Of a stretch of 64,000 nt of DNA, positions 8,618-17,208 are shown piece by piece. Each line of letters begins with the position of its first letter. Position 1 is the stretch's first letter. This DNA is from Deltaproteobacteria bacterium GWC2_55_46. GTDB lineage: Bacteria > Desulfobacterota > GWC2-55-46. Where the stretch lies: positions 1,021,501 through 1,085,500 of the forward strand of contig LVEI03000001.1 in the NCBI GenBank assembly GCA_001595385.3. Direction: 5' to 3'. Under the pieces are notes generated by a model, which was given only the letters and a program-made list of their open reading frames with translations, had not been told where the DNA came from and searched no databases. The position numbers and the translations under genes were made by a program.

Positions 8618-9754
8618 GTGCACCAAATTGTATTTTATCCTGTGGGCAATGGGGACACGAGCCAAATCATTCTAGACAATGGGAAGCGGCTACTTTTCGA
8701 TTACAGGCACATCAAAAAAACTGAGGATGGTACTGGTCCAGAAATTAACTTAAAGGACAGACTCAAGGATGAGCTGAAGAAGGCAAAAAAGGATGCTTTT
8801 GATGTTGTTGCATTTACGCATGGCGACAAGGACCATATCGAAAATAGTACGGAGTTTTTCGAATTACTTCATACCGAGAAATATCAGGGTGAAGGACGCA
8901 TTAAGATTAACGAGCTCTGGGTACCGGCTGCGATGATATTGGAAACAGCTACTAATGATGAGCAGAGCGACGAGTTTGTCATATGGAGGCAGGAAGCTCG
9001 CCATCGGTTTAAGGAAGGAAAAGGGATTAGGGTTTTCTCAAAACCTGAAAAATTAAAAGATTGGCTTGAAGAAAATGGTCTTAGTCTCGATTCTCGCCGT
9101 CACCTCATCACCGACGCTGGCCAGATCGTGCCGGACTTCACTATCGACAATGACGGAGTTGAATTTTTCTGTCACTCCCCATTCATCAAACATGTTGATG
9201 AGAGTGAGGAACTTCGCAACGAAGCCGCGCTCATATTCAATGTTCGGTTCAAGGCTGGCAATAATACATTTGATTATCTGGCAGTCGGAGACTCACGGTG
9301 GGACATCCTGGAAGATATTGTCCAGACGACGAAAGACCATAACCACAAAGATCGCCTGAACTGGGATATTTATAGTATCCCTCACCACTGCAGCTATCTT
9401 GCCTTGAGTGACGAAAAAGGTGAAACGGAAACATCTCCAAATCCCCTGGTGGAGGAATTGCTTCAATTCGGCAAAGAAGGAGCCTATATTGTAAGTTCCA
9501 GCGGTCCAGTTGAAGACTCCAAAACCGGACGTGAACAAAAACAACCGCCACATATTCAAGCCAAGAAATGTTACGAAAAATACCTTAAGCAGGTTAACGG
9601 CGCGAAGCTTCTGATTACCATGGAAGAGCCAAATACTGACAAGCCAAAGCCCATCGTCTTCAAAATTGACAAGGATGGTATAACAAGGGGTGACAAGGCA
9701 ATCATGTCTGCCGCTGCAATCATTACATCCTCTCCTGCTCCGAGGGCCGGTTAA
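8618..9754 (+). CDS. metallo-beta-lactamase fold protein with HxDxDH motif and C-terminal Gly tail
   Basis: This 378-residue MBL-fold protein starts at GTG after AAGGAGGG. The first metal motif reads THGDKDH (residues 67-73), so the second His of HxHxDH is Asp. YLAVGDSRWD supplies the bridging Asp and YSIPHHCSY the distal His, so a modified di-metal site is likely. The last 15 residues (from about 364) are small and flexible and end in APRAG, a C-terminal glycine. The stop codon abuts the GTG of the E2-E1-JAB gene with no gap, so the two proteins are made together. Whether this protein is the hydrolase partner, the conjugated protein or a deconjugation aid is not known. Confidence 0.75.
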   Translation: MHQIVFYPVGNGDTSQIILDNGKRLLFDYRHIKKTEDGTGPEINLKDRLKDELKKAKKDAFDVVAFTHGDKDHIENSTEFFELLHTEKYQGEGRIKINELWVPAAMILETATNDEQSDEFVIWRQEARHRFKEGKGIRVFSKPEKLKDWLEENGLSLDSRRHLITDAGQIVPDFTIDNDGVEFFCHSPFIKHVDESEELRNEAALIFNVRFKAGNNTFDYLAVGDSRWDILEDIVQTTKDHNHKDRLNWDIYSIPHHCSYLALSDEKGETETSPNPLVEELLQFGKEGAYIVSSSGPVEDSKTGREQKQPPHIQAKKCYEKYLKQVNGAKLLITMEEPNTDKPKPIVFKIDKDGITRGDKAIMSAAAIITSSPAPRAG

Positions 9755-12028
9755 GTGGCGGTCGAACACATTCTCATCGGAGAAGCATTCTTAGATCTCA
9801 ACCCTGGCCATCTTACTCTTCCGGTTGCTTTACAGACATTATCTGCTTGCGTAGAACACCATGACTTTGAGGTTGTTGAACTCCGTTCTTTAAAAAGGAC
9901 TGATGGCAAGGTTTCTGAAATTATTGTTGTAGATTGTATAAATGATCAAGTCCCGTCTCGTAATCCAGTCGGTATAAAAGTAAGAGAGCGCCTTGCTCTT
10001 GTTTTTACCCCCTGGCAGGCTCCTGAAGTTAGAGTTCTCCGCAAGGATTTCCCGGAAGAGGTTCCACACCTTAACTATGTTGGTTTAGGGCAGCCCGCAT
10101 GGCTCTGTATTTATTTCGAACCTTGGAGTACAGTGGAGCGTACCTGGACGCCCCAGAAGTTCTTGCGTCGGATTCTCTGGTGGCTCTCAGAGACGGCAGA
10201 AGGAACGCTTCATAGAGAAGACCAGCCTCTGGAAAGAATTTACTACGATAGCCCGTTGGATATTGTTCTTCCACCCGACTTTAAAGACAAAATACAGGAT
10301 ACCCATAGCTCTTTTACCTGTGTCTCCGTTGAGCGCTCAGCAGAAGACATCAAGGTCATACGAGGTATATTTGTCCCAAAGACTGGGAAGCCGGAACATA
10401 AAATATTCCGAACTGAAGTGCTCATGCTTGAGCTACTTCCGGTCATACATGGAACCATGGAGGTTTTCCCAAGGACGCTAGGACAGTTTCATGATCAGAT
10501 TGAGCGTCGAGGTGAGGAATTCATAAGCAAACTCAAAGATCTCGTTAAGGGAAAAATTCCTCCAGCCGGGCTGACTCGTGATCCACAGGCCCGCTGCCTG
10601 CTTATATTCTCTATCCCTGTAAAACGGAACGCGGATGCTGATCCTGAATCTCACGAGGTGCGGGCATTCCTTATAGCCCAGGATCTTGCGATACTTGGTG
10701 CAACTCTCGGCGTCTTGACTGCTCATAATGGCAAATTCTACTCTATACCAATAATAGGCGCGCCTGATGGAGACAGCTTTACAAAATGGCGCGAGATGGA
10801 AGTCATACCGGTACAAGTAAAAAATGAACCGGATAAAACTTTTGCTCGCAAAGCTTCAGGAATTCAAGAGGACACAGCAGACTTTAAAGGCGTCCTTTTA
10901 GGTCTCGGCGCGCTTGGTAGCGCATTAGCTGAATTATGGAGCAAGGAATTTTGGGGAGAATGGACTTTCATAGACCCCGAGACTTTTGAACCACATAACA
11001 TAATTCGCCACGTCGGTAAAAACCAACATATTGGTCGATTCAAAGTAGATGTTGTAAAAGATGTGGTGGAAGCAAATTATCACCTAAATAACTATTATCG
11101 AGTTGAGGCCATTGCTGACAGTGCTACAAATAGGGCCAACGGTCGAATAGAAGATGCCATTTCGGGTGCTGACCTGCTTGTCGATGCGACTACCACACTA
11201 GATGTTCCCCGGGATTTGTCTCAGCGTGACGGCAAATCTCGCTCCGTATCGGTCTTTCTTACGCCTTCTGGTGAAGGTTCAGTGCTTCTACTTGAACCTG
11301 CCGATCTCAGCTTACGACTCGACTCATTAGAGGCCCAGTATTACCGTGCCATCCTCAATTCTGATTGGGGATGGACCCATTTGCAAGGTCATATGGGAAT
11401 GCTATGGGTTGGCGCTGGGTGTCGTGATATATCAGCTGTAATTTCAAATGAGTCTATTCAACTTCATGCGGCCGTTATCGCAAGGCAGGTTCGCGTACTT
11501 CGCGACAAACCCGAACCGCGCATCCGGATTTGGTCGCAAGAATCGGATACCGGAGCCTTGATTTCTCATGACATTCCAGTTCAAAAAAAGATACAGGCTG
11601 TCTGTGGAGAATGGAACGTCATATGGGATGCAGCATTCTATCAGAAACTCTGCTCCATGAGACATGCACACCTTCCAAACGAAAGCGGTGGCATTGTGCT
11701 GGGATACATTGACCAAAAACTTAAGTCCATTTATATTGTAGATGCTCTGTCGGCTCCACCAGACAGCAGCTCAGACAGGACTGGATTCACCAGGGGCGTT
11801 GAAGGCCTTGCTGCTGCTTTAAATGACGTCGCCCGCCGCACTGCTAATATCGTAGGTTACATTGGCGAGTGGCATTCACATCCATCTTTTACCTCAGCTT
11901 ATCCGAGTGGTTTTGATAGGGCCCTCCTTGAATCACTTGCTAAAACATTAGCTTTAGAAGGGCAGCCTGCCTTAATGATCATTGTGGGCAGCGGGGGCGA
12001 AATATCTATTGCCGTGAAGGAAGGATAA
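9755..12028 (+). CDS. E2-E1(ThiF)-JAB triple-fusion ubiquitin-like conjugation protein
   Basis: This 757-residue protein combines three activities. Residues about 1-170 look like a bacterial E2-like domain: QPAWLCIYFEPW with candidate catalytic Cys118, then a WL.ET.EG.LH..DQPLE segment seen in bacterial E2 proteins. Residues about 370-590 are an E1/ThiF Rossmann domain with GLGALG (383-388), FIDPETFEPHNIIRH (Asp408, Arg418) and LLVDATT (Asp477). Residues about 630-757 are a JAB/JAMM peptidase with Glu643, HSH (707-709), Ser718 and Asp721, the full zinc motif. Charging, transfer and removal of a ubiquitin-like modifier thus sit in one chain. Bacterial E1/E2/JAB operons act in phage defence in CBASS (Cap2/Cap3) and Bil systems; a defence role here is inference. 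The GTG start follows the MBL stop directly. Cys556 is one candidate for an E1 cysteine. Confidence 0.85.
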   Translation: MAVEHILIGEAFLDLNPGHLTLPVALQTLSACVEHHDFEVVELRSLKRTDGKVSEIIVVDCINDQVPSRNPVGIKVRERLALVFTPWQAPEVRVLRKDFPEEVPHLNYVGLGQPAWLCIYFEPWSTVERTWTPQKFLRRILWWLSETAEGTLHREDQPLERIYYDSPLDIVLPPDFKDKIQDTHSSFTCVSVERSAEDIKVIRGIFVPKTGKPEHKIFRTEVLMLELLPVIHGTMEVFPRTLGQFHDQIERRGEEFISKLKDLVKGKIPPAGLTRDPQARCLLIFSIPVKRNADADPESHEVRAFLIAQDLAILGATLGVLTAHNGKFYSIPIIGAPDGDSFTKWREMEVIPVQVKNEPDKTFARKASGIQEDTADFKGVLLGLGALGSALAELWSKEFWGEWTFIDPETFEPHNIIRHVGKNQHIGRFKVDVVKDVVEANYHLNNYYRVEAIADSATNRANGRIEDAISGADLLVDATTTLDVPRDLSQRDGKSRSVSVFLTPSGEGSVLLLEPADLSLRLDSLEAQYYRAILNSDWGWTHLQGHMGMLWVGAGCRDISAVISNESIQLHAAVIARQVRVLRDKPEPRIRIWSQESDTGALISHDIPVQKKIQAVCGEWNVIWDAAFYQKLCSMRHAHLPNESGGIVLGYIDQKLKSIYIVDALSAPPDSSSDRTGFTRGVEGLAAALNDVARRTANIVGYIGEWHSHPSFTSAYPSGFDRALLESLAKTLALEGQPALMIIVGSGGEISIAVKEG

Positions 12029-12224
12029 GGAGAGAGTCTTTTTTTAACAACCACGGACTGGCTCATCGTGATAGAAACAATCCTTACTAAGAAAATCTGA
12101 GAAATAAGTCTTTATTCAAATAAGCCGAATTCCTTTACCGCAATTTCTGACGTCCATAACGCAGTAGAACAGATTTTAAGGACCTACTATTTTTTCCCTT
12201 GAGGCCCTTTTCTTTATCTCTGTT

Positions 12225-13943
12225 TTATTTTTTCTTTCTAACCTTAGCATTTTGAGGATAAGGCTTAATCCGTGTTACTGCAACATCGAAGCCCATCGCA
12301 CGCATATTTGTGACGCGTTCTATCAAATCTACTTTAGCAAAGGTAGAGAGTGCTCCTTTTAGCACTTCGGATGTTGCCGTGGCTCTGTCCGCAACTAAAT
12401 GAGATTTCGTATCATCAAAAATCGCAAAGACCACACTCATTTCATGACGTTGATATTGCTTTAGGGAGCGAAGAGTTCTCTTCCCCTTTGCTGCGATAGA
12501 ACCATTAGCACTAGTCAATTGCCCGTTGTAAATCTTGTCCCGAAATTCGACACTCTCTGAATATAACTTAGCGGATACAAAACCCTGTGCGAAAAGCGCA
12601 CGCAGAGCTGCGCCTGTAGCATGTTTTACGTGTACCAATAATATACCATTTGTGGATATATTAAGTAGATCACAGAATTCTATACCGCCCCTTTCATTCG
12701 CAATTTTGACCAAGTGGCGGTCCATCACAAGCATGTTCTTGTGTGCTGCATTAAAATCCTTCTCTTCGGGAAATTTTAATTTGTCCCACTCTTCAAGCCC
12801 AATCTCAATTGGGTTGAGACATTTGATATTGTCCAACTCTTTGGAGATCGTAGTAATGAACTCTTCGCTAGCCCTGTACCACTTTTGATTGTTCAAGAAA
12901 TAAATGTCATTGTTATGCTCAATATCGCCACACAAAAAGTAAGATAGGGAGCGTACTTCGCACGCCCCATCGTCAAAATCAACTTTCAGATTCATCCGAC
13001 GAAAGGCCTCGCAACGCTCACGCACCGAGCTCATATTTGAAAGAAGCTCACGAACATGCTCAAATACACCATCAAACGTATTCGCCTCATACTTGCGACG
13101 GTTGAAGTGAATTTCATAACTTACAACTCTGTCAGGAAGATATCCAATATCCTCGTTATCAAGAAACAAAGTATGCATTTCATCAGCATTGTATTTGCTC
13201 AAAGTATCTATTAGTCTAATCTCTAGCTCTTTAAAAAGCTCACCACCAGCCTTCTTACCAATGTATTCTAATTGTGGAATCGTAATCTTATTAAATCCTA
13301 GCGTGACAAGCCTATCTACTTCGACAAGAAATGTTATTATATCCTTAAATCGCTTTCGGCCATTCACAGTCAGAGCGTCACTGGCTTGGATACTATGCCC
13401 AATTTTTGCTTGTAGTGGATTTTGTTTTTGCAATGTTCCACGCACGTGGGTCAACACTCTTTTTAAATTGTTTATGTCGCCATGAGGATTATAGATCCCT
13501 CGAAACACTCTATCTAGTAAGTTAACAATTCCGCCTGTATCTTTTTGTGACAATCCACGTAACTCCGGCAAAGAAAGAATCCTTTGTGCCAGTTCAATCC
13601 CGAATCTATGCTCAATTGACATGTGTTTTCGCAGATGAATATGGCCAATCCCTCCAGTAACACCGTAAAGAGATGTTCCGATTTGAACAATGAGAATAAA
13701 TCCTGACACTATCGTTTTAGGAATATCTTTCTTTTCAAGCTGAAGATTCAAAGGCAAAAAGACAGGCATCCAACCGGTTTGATGGGGGTCGCTTTTATAA
13801 AAAAACAAACGATATTGGTATGCTTGCTCATCCACCAGATAGGTATCGCTGCTGACTAATTTGTATGATGGAATCACAACCGAATCAAGTGTGCTTTCAG
13901 TTATTCTATAAACAGTCAATTTCTGAATAGTATTATCTGGCAT
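12225..13943 (-). CDS. DUF6119 / TIGR04141-type sporadically distributed protein
   Basis: This 572-residue protein matches my memory of the DUF6119 (TIGR04141) family in its start (KLTVYRITE) and above all in its C-terminal third. There GIEFCDLL is followed by GILLVHVKH and ALRALFAQGFVSAKL (about 421-460). The E..D / xVK arrangement (Glu422, Asp425, Lys440) resembles a PD-(D/E)xK nuclease core, but that is only a visual similarity. Family members occur patchily, often near mobile or defence genes. It is the last gene of a minus-strand operon led by the phosphoesterase and stands convergent to the E2-E1-JAB gene. No membrane or signal segment is seen. Confidence 0.65.
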   Translation of the reverse strand: MPDNTIQKLTVYRITESTLDSVVIPSYKLVSSDTYLVDEQAYQYRLFFYKSDPHQTGWMPVFLPLNLQLEKKDIPKTIVSGFILIVQIGTSLYGVTGGIGHIHLRKHMSIEHRFGIELAQRILSLPELRGLSQKDTGGIVNLLDRVFRGIYNPHGDINNLKRVLTHVRGTLQKQNPLQAKIGHSIQASDALTVNGRKRFKDIITFLVEVDRLVTLGFNKITIPQLEYIGKKAGGELFKELEIRLIDTLSKYNADEMHTLFLDNEDIGYLPDRVVSYEIHFNRRKYEANTFDGVFEHVRELLSNMSSVRERCEAFRRMNLKVDFDDGACEVRSLSYFLCGDIEHNNDIYFLNNQKWYRASEEFITTISKELDNIKCLNPIEIGLEEWDKLKFPEEKDFNAAHKNMLVMDRHLVKIANERGGIEFCDLLNISTNGILLVHVKHATGAALRALFAQGFVSAKLYSESVEFRDKIYNGQLTSANGSIAAKGKRTLRSLKQYQRHEMSVVFAIFDDTKSHLVADRATATSEVLKGALSTFAKVDLIERVTNMRAMGFDVAVTRIKPYPQNAKVRKKK

Positions 13944-13986
13944 ATTCGTTCACTTTCTAGAATTCTTCAGAGGTTTATTTTTTAAT

Positions 13987-15027
13987 CTATAGTGGTGCAT
14001 TCTTATTTATCGGGTCACCGAGGCCATAAAGTAACGGTTTTGTATTGCTTCCACGGAACAACGCAACAACAGTTCCGGAACGCAGGTTTTTATCCCTGTG
14101 GCCGGTGAACTTCATCCCCTTGCCTTTTTCTTTTCTAATATCCTCCACCGCCATAACAGTGAGTGCATGGGGAAAACCATGCCTTGAATTGTTATCACAA
14201 GATGCGATGGTGTATCGAGGAAGAAGCGTCTCAAGCACTTCCAGTGAGATGCCATGCTTACTCATATGGTGCGGCACCTTCAGCACCTGGCATCGAAGCG
14301 GTCGATGTTTGATGACATCAGGGTTGATCATCTGTCCCCTATTCTGTGTTCGCTGCAGTTCAGGAAACTCATCTGTGATTCGTGCCCAAGCATCAAACTG
14401 TGCATCCCCACCAAGTATGACTGTATTTTGTTTAAGTCGTTCATTTTCGGCGAGGTCCTTTTCCGATGCTTCATCAGTACTTAGGTAGTATGGAGCTATA
14501 TCTTGAGGGGGGTATTCCATCTTTAATACAATCGAGGCGTTATTAATATTCGTACCGAACGTGTCGTAGCGGTTTTTGAGATGGATGGAAGGGCTGAGGA
14601 CCAGCACACGCACCTGGTTTATAGTGGTTTCATAGCCACTCGTAGGGTAGACAGTCTTTATTGAATTTTCTCGGAGCATTTTAATGATGTCATAGTGTGT
14701 CTTGGAAACATGGCGGAAACCACTGTCCCAAAACTGTTCCGGAACCAAGTTGTTCTTCAAGCACCACGTAAGCAGTTTTGACATACCTCTTGTATGGTCG
14801 AAATGTGGATGGGTTGCACAGATGAATGGGATGGTCTCCGGCTCCAGCGCCTCCAGAGCGGCGATCGTCTTTTCGGCATCGTAACAATCCACGACCGCAC
14901 AGGCTTTCTTTCCATGAATTGGGGGAAACCGTACTATTATGGCATCACCGTCGCCGACATTAAGAACTACGATAGCAAGAGTGCTTTTTGTCATGTTCTT
15001 CTTCAGTAGCTTTCCAGCGTCAGCCAT
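13987..15027 (-). CDS. metallo-beta-lactamase fold hydrolase (ComEC-like), third of the island
   Basis: This 346-residue MBL protein has the N-terminal VLNVGDGDAIIVRF, an acidic VVDCYD strand, the complete metal motif THPHFDH (HxHxDH, about 73-78), VILGGDAQFD (bridging Asp) and LKVPHHMSKHG (distal His). The NVGxGD start and overall plan are those of stand-alone ComEC/Rec2-type MBL proteins. It starts 2 bp after the stop of the unknown gene at 15030-15593, so translational coupling is likely. DUF6119 follows after 43 bp. An internal ATG 12 codons in is a possible alternative start. The substrate is unknown; phosphodiester bonds in nucleic acid or nucleotides are plausible for this subgroup. 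Confidence 0.78.
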   Translation of the reverse strand: MADAGKLLKKNMTKSTLAIVVLNVGDGDAIIVRFPPIHGKKACAVVDCYDAEKTIAALEALEPETIPFICATHPHFDHTRGMSKLLTWCLKNNLVPEQFWDSGFRHVSKTHYDIIKMLRENSIKTVYPTSGYETTINQVRVLVLSPSIHLKNRYDTFGTNINNASIVLKMEYPPQDIAPYYLSTDEASEKDLAENERLKQNTVILGGDAQFDAWARITDEFPELQRTQNRGQMINPDVIKHRPLRCQVLKVPHHMSKHGISLEVLETLLPRYTIASCDNNSRHGFPHALTVMAVEDIRKEKGKGMKFTGHRDKNLRSGTVVALFRGSNTKPLLYGLGDPINKNAPL

Positions 15028-15029
15028 GC

Positions 15030-15593
15030 TTATCTTTCCCCTTTCTTGCTTTGTATCGGGTTCTGATTTTTGAATTTTTCTTCGACCGTCTTTATTATTT
15101 CATCCAATTCCTTCTTATCGGCAGTCATTTTGACCGCCGAGAGTTTATAGAATTCCTTTTTAATTTCTGTCCTGGCATTTTCCTTTGATTTGTCTGCTGA
15201 GTGAATCAAGTGCATTTTAGAGGCAACTTCTCTTGGAAGTGGCTTTTTATACCTGAAGTCTAGTTTTGTACCATACTTACTGGTAAGCTGGGAGCCATCC
15301 GCTATTAAGAAGACATCACCTTCTCTTAGATGCTTCGTCGAAGGAAATCCAACAAACGCTTCGACCTGCCAGGCCTTTATAAAGTATTCCCGTTCGCTAT
15401 TCCACGCTCCAATGCTCAGGTCCACTGCAGCACTCTTTCGAGTCTTTTTCGCACGGAGAAGTCGTACAGTACCGTCATCGAATATTTCGTCTACAACAAC
15501 GCGCTCAGACTTTGCGGTTGGTTGAAGGCGTGAGGCATTCTTCTTGGTTATAGTTGCCTTTTGCGTAGGCTTCGTGTTCTTTTTGACAGCCAT
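15030..15593 (-). CDS. hypothetical protein, island-specific, lysine-rich ends
   Basis: I do not recognise this 187-residue protein. The first 30 residues are Lys/Thr-rich and probably disordered. A compact middle (about 30-125, VVVDEIFDDGTVRLLRAKK, FIKAWQVEAFVGFPSTKHLREGDV cut here into pieces) looks like a small beta-rich domain. The last 50 residues are charged and helical, possibly coiled. It has no Cys/His metal site and no membrane segment. It lies between the phosphoesterase (18-bp gap) and the MBL gene (2-bp gap), so it is probably an accessory or scaffold subunit of that operon. Confidence 0.5.
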   Translation of the reverse strand: MAVKKNTKPTQKATITKKNASRLQPTAKSERVVVDEIFDDGTVRLLRAKKTRKSAAVDLSIGAWNSEREYFIKAWQVEAFVGFPSTKHLREGDVFLIADGSQLTSKYGTKLDFRYKKPLPREVASKMHLIHSADKSKENARTEIKKEFYKLSAVKMTADKKELDEIIKTVEEKFKNQNPIQSKKGER

Positions 15594-15611
15594 AGTCTCC
15601 CCTCTCAGCAG

Positions 15612-16655
15612 TTAAATGATTTTCTCTTTAACATTTCCCTTGAGGTCTAACTCGTAGAGCTTTATTGGTTCTCCGGATTCAGGATTATCATTTGTGACAA
15701 TAAAGGAACCGGCTCTACCTAAACTCTTATCCTCGATGAAACTTCCGTCATTCCACACGTCAATGTCTTTTTGGATCAGACGATTTTCATGTCCTAATGC
15801 CTTAGTGCTCTTACGACCTGGCTCGTGAGTATGACCGAATATAAATACATCGGGTCGCTTTTTACGGAAGTAGAGGAGGTACATCTCGATGGCTCTTAAC
15901 ATCTTGGCATTTATAGGTTGGTTTCTGAGTTTGCCGAAGATGTCGATAAGTCCGCTAAGTGCCTTATGGGCTTTGTCTACGAACTCTCTAGTCCCCTTTA
16001 GATAAGAGACAGCATTAGCCACTGCCTGATATTGGGCGGTGCCTATGAAGAATTTTCTGACTGCCTTAGCTTCGTTGCCTCCTTCTTTTTGAACAAGTTC
16101 ATCTAAGCTTTTAAAAAGCGCTTGCTGGTCGTCAAGGTAATGCCCATGCGTGACGAGGACTGAACAGCCAGCCAAGTCAAATTCGTGATCCGGGTATATT
16201 ACTTCAAATTTGTCCCGCATTCTTTGGGGGGCTATACCACGGATGAAAGGCTGTGAGAAGGTCGCTTCAATAAGCGGTAGGTCTGTTGGTACCTTCCCCT
16301 GTGAAATAGGCTGTACGAAGGCTTTATCAGTGGAAAGTATGTTCCATATGATGTAGTCATGGTTCCCAGGAATGTAAACAATTCGCCCGACATCTAATCC
16401 ACCATCTTCCAGCAGATAAGAAAGCCATGTACGAAACCCGATTTGCTTAGGCCATGATCCAGTTCCTTTCAGCCCTTCAATAGCCTTAGTTAGTGATGAA
16501 ATATTTGCATCCAATATATCTCCTGCCAGGATGATCTCATCTATTCGCCCTAACCCTTGCAAGAAACTACGTAAGCCTTGCGTTACTAGCTTTCTCCGTA
16601 GCGAACATAGTGGATCTCCAAAATGTAGGTCAGAAAAAATTACTCGAATTGACAT
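15612..16655 (-). CDS. calcineurin-like metallophosphoesterase
   Basis: This 347-residue protein has the family motifs in order: FSDLHFGD (Asp9, His11), LAGDILD (Asp46), IPGNHDY (Asn98, His99), VTHGHYLD and IFGHTHEPGR. A complete two-metal site is therefore present. I start it at ATG 16655 because it follows AAGGAGAAGGGG and begins the family homology directly; the longer frame to 16691 adds 12 unrelated residues. It is the first gene of a four-gene minus-strand operon (phosphoesterase, unknown, MBL, DUF6119). Substrates in the family range from phosphoproteins to nucleotides and DNA ends. Confidence 0.83.
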   Translation of the reverse strand: MSIRVIFSDLHFGDPLCSLRRKLVTQGLRSFLQGLGRIDEIILAGDILDANISSLTKAIEGLKGTGSWPKQIGFRTWLSYLLEDGGLDVGRIVYIPGNHDYIIWNILSTDKAFVQPISQGKVPTDLPLIEATFSQPFIRGIAPQRMRDKFEVIYPDHEFDLAGCSVLVTHGHYLDDQQALFKSLDELVQKEGGNEAKAVRKFFIGTAQYQAVANAVSYLKGTREFVDKAHKALSGLIDIFGKLRNQPINAKMLRAIEMYLLYFRKKRPDVFIFGHTHEPGRKSTKALGHENRLIQKDIDVWNDGSFIEDKSLGRAGSFIVTNDNPESGEPIKLYELDLKGNVKEKII

Positions 16656-16758
16656 GGCCCCTTCTCCTTGCAATGCACAGAGAGTGCACAAAATTACTGA
16701 TGAATTATTCTCTTTTCAGGTTATTCCCCTTTTAGCGATTTTCGAGACAATCGCATTT

Positions 16759-17193
16759 TTATCTGCAATATGTTTCCCATTCTTTCTCGAACTCACACTG
16801 GGTAGAGTCTTTCCTGTCCCAATACCTAATATCTACGCGATTTAAGGAACAACTAAAATCCTCCATGAGCTTAATGCCAGTATCAGGTTTGCACACTACA
16901 ACGGAGTAAAATTGTCCAATCTGACGCGCTTGTATCCTATAATCCTTCTTAACATTGTCGACCGATAGTTTATCTGGATAAACTTCTTCAAGAATTCTTA
17001 TAAATTCATTCGCATTAAAATCTTCCGGGATAATTTGATTCTTTTCAGCATAATAAGCTGTAATCTTATACGAAAAATCGGAGAACAATATTTCTGTGCT
17101 TGAATAATTAAGCGGTTGTTTTTTACAAAAACTAAAGGAAGTGCAACCGCTGATCGCAACCGAGATCAGCACTAAGAAAGCAATCTTACGCAT
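16759..17193 (-). CDS. small lipoprotein, unknown function
   Basis: This 144-residue protein begins with a typical lipoprotein signal peptide (MRKIAFLVLISVAISGC), with the lipobox ISGC and the lipidated Cys at residue 16. The mature part has no family I recognise and includes several Cys residues. It follows the phospholipase-C-like gene by 15 bp on the same strand, so the two form a small operon. Confidence 0.6.
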   Translation of the reverse strand: MRKIAFLVLISVAISGCTSFSFCKKQPLNYSSTEILFSDFSYKITAYYAEKNQIIPEDFNANEFIRILEEVYPDKLSVDNVKKDYRIQARQIGQFYSVVVCKPDTGIKLMEDFSCSLNRVDIRYWDRKDSTQCEFEKEWETYCR

Positions 17194-17208
17194 TCAAAAC
17201 CCTCCTGC

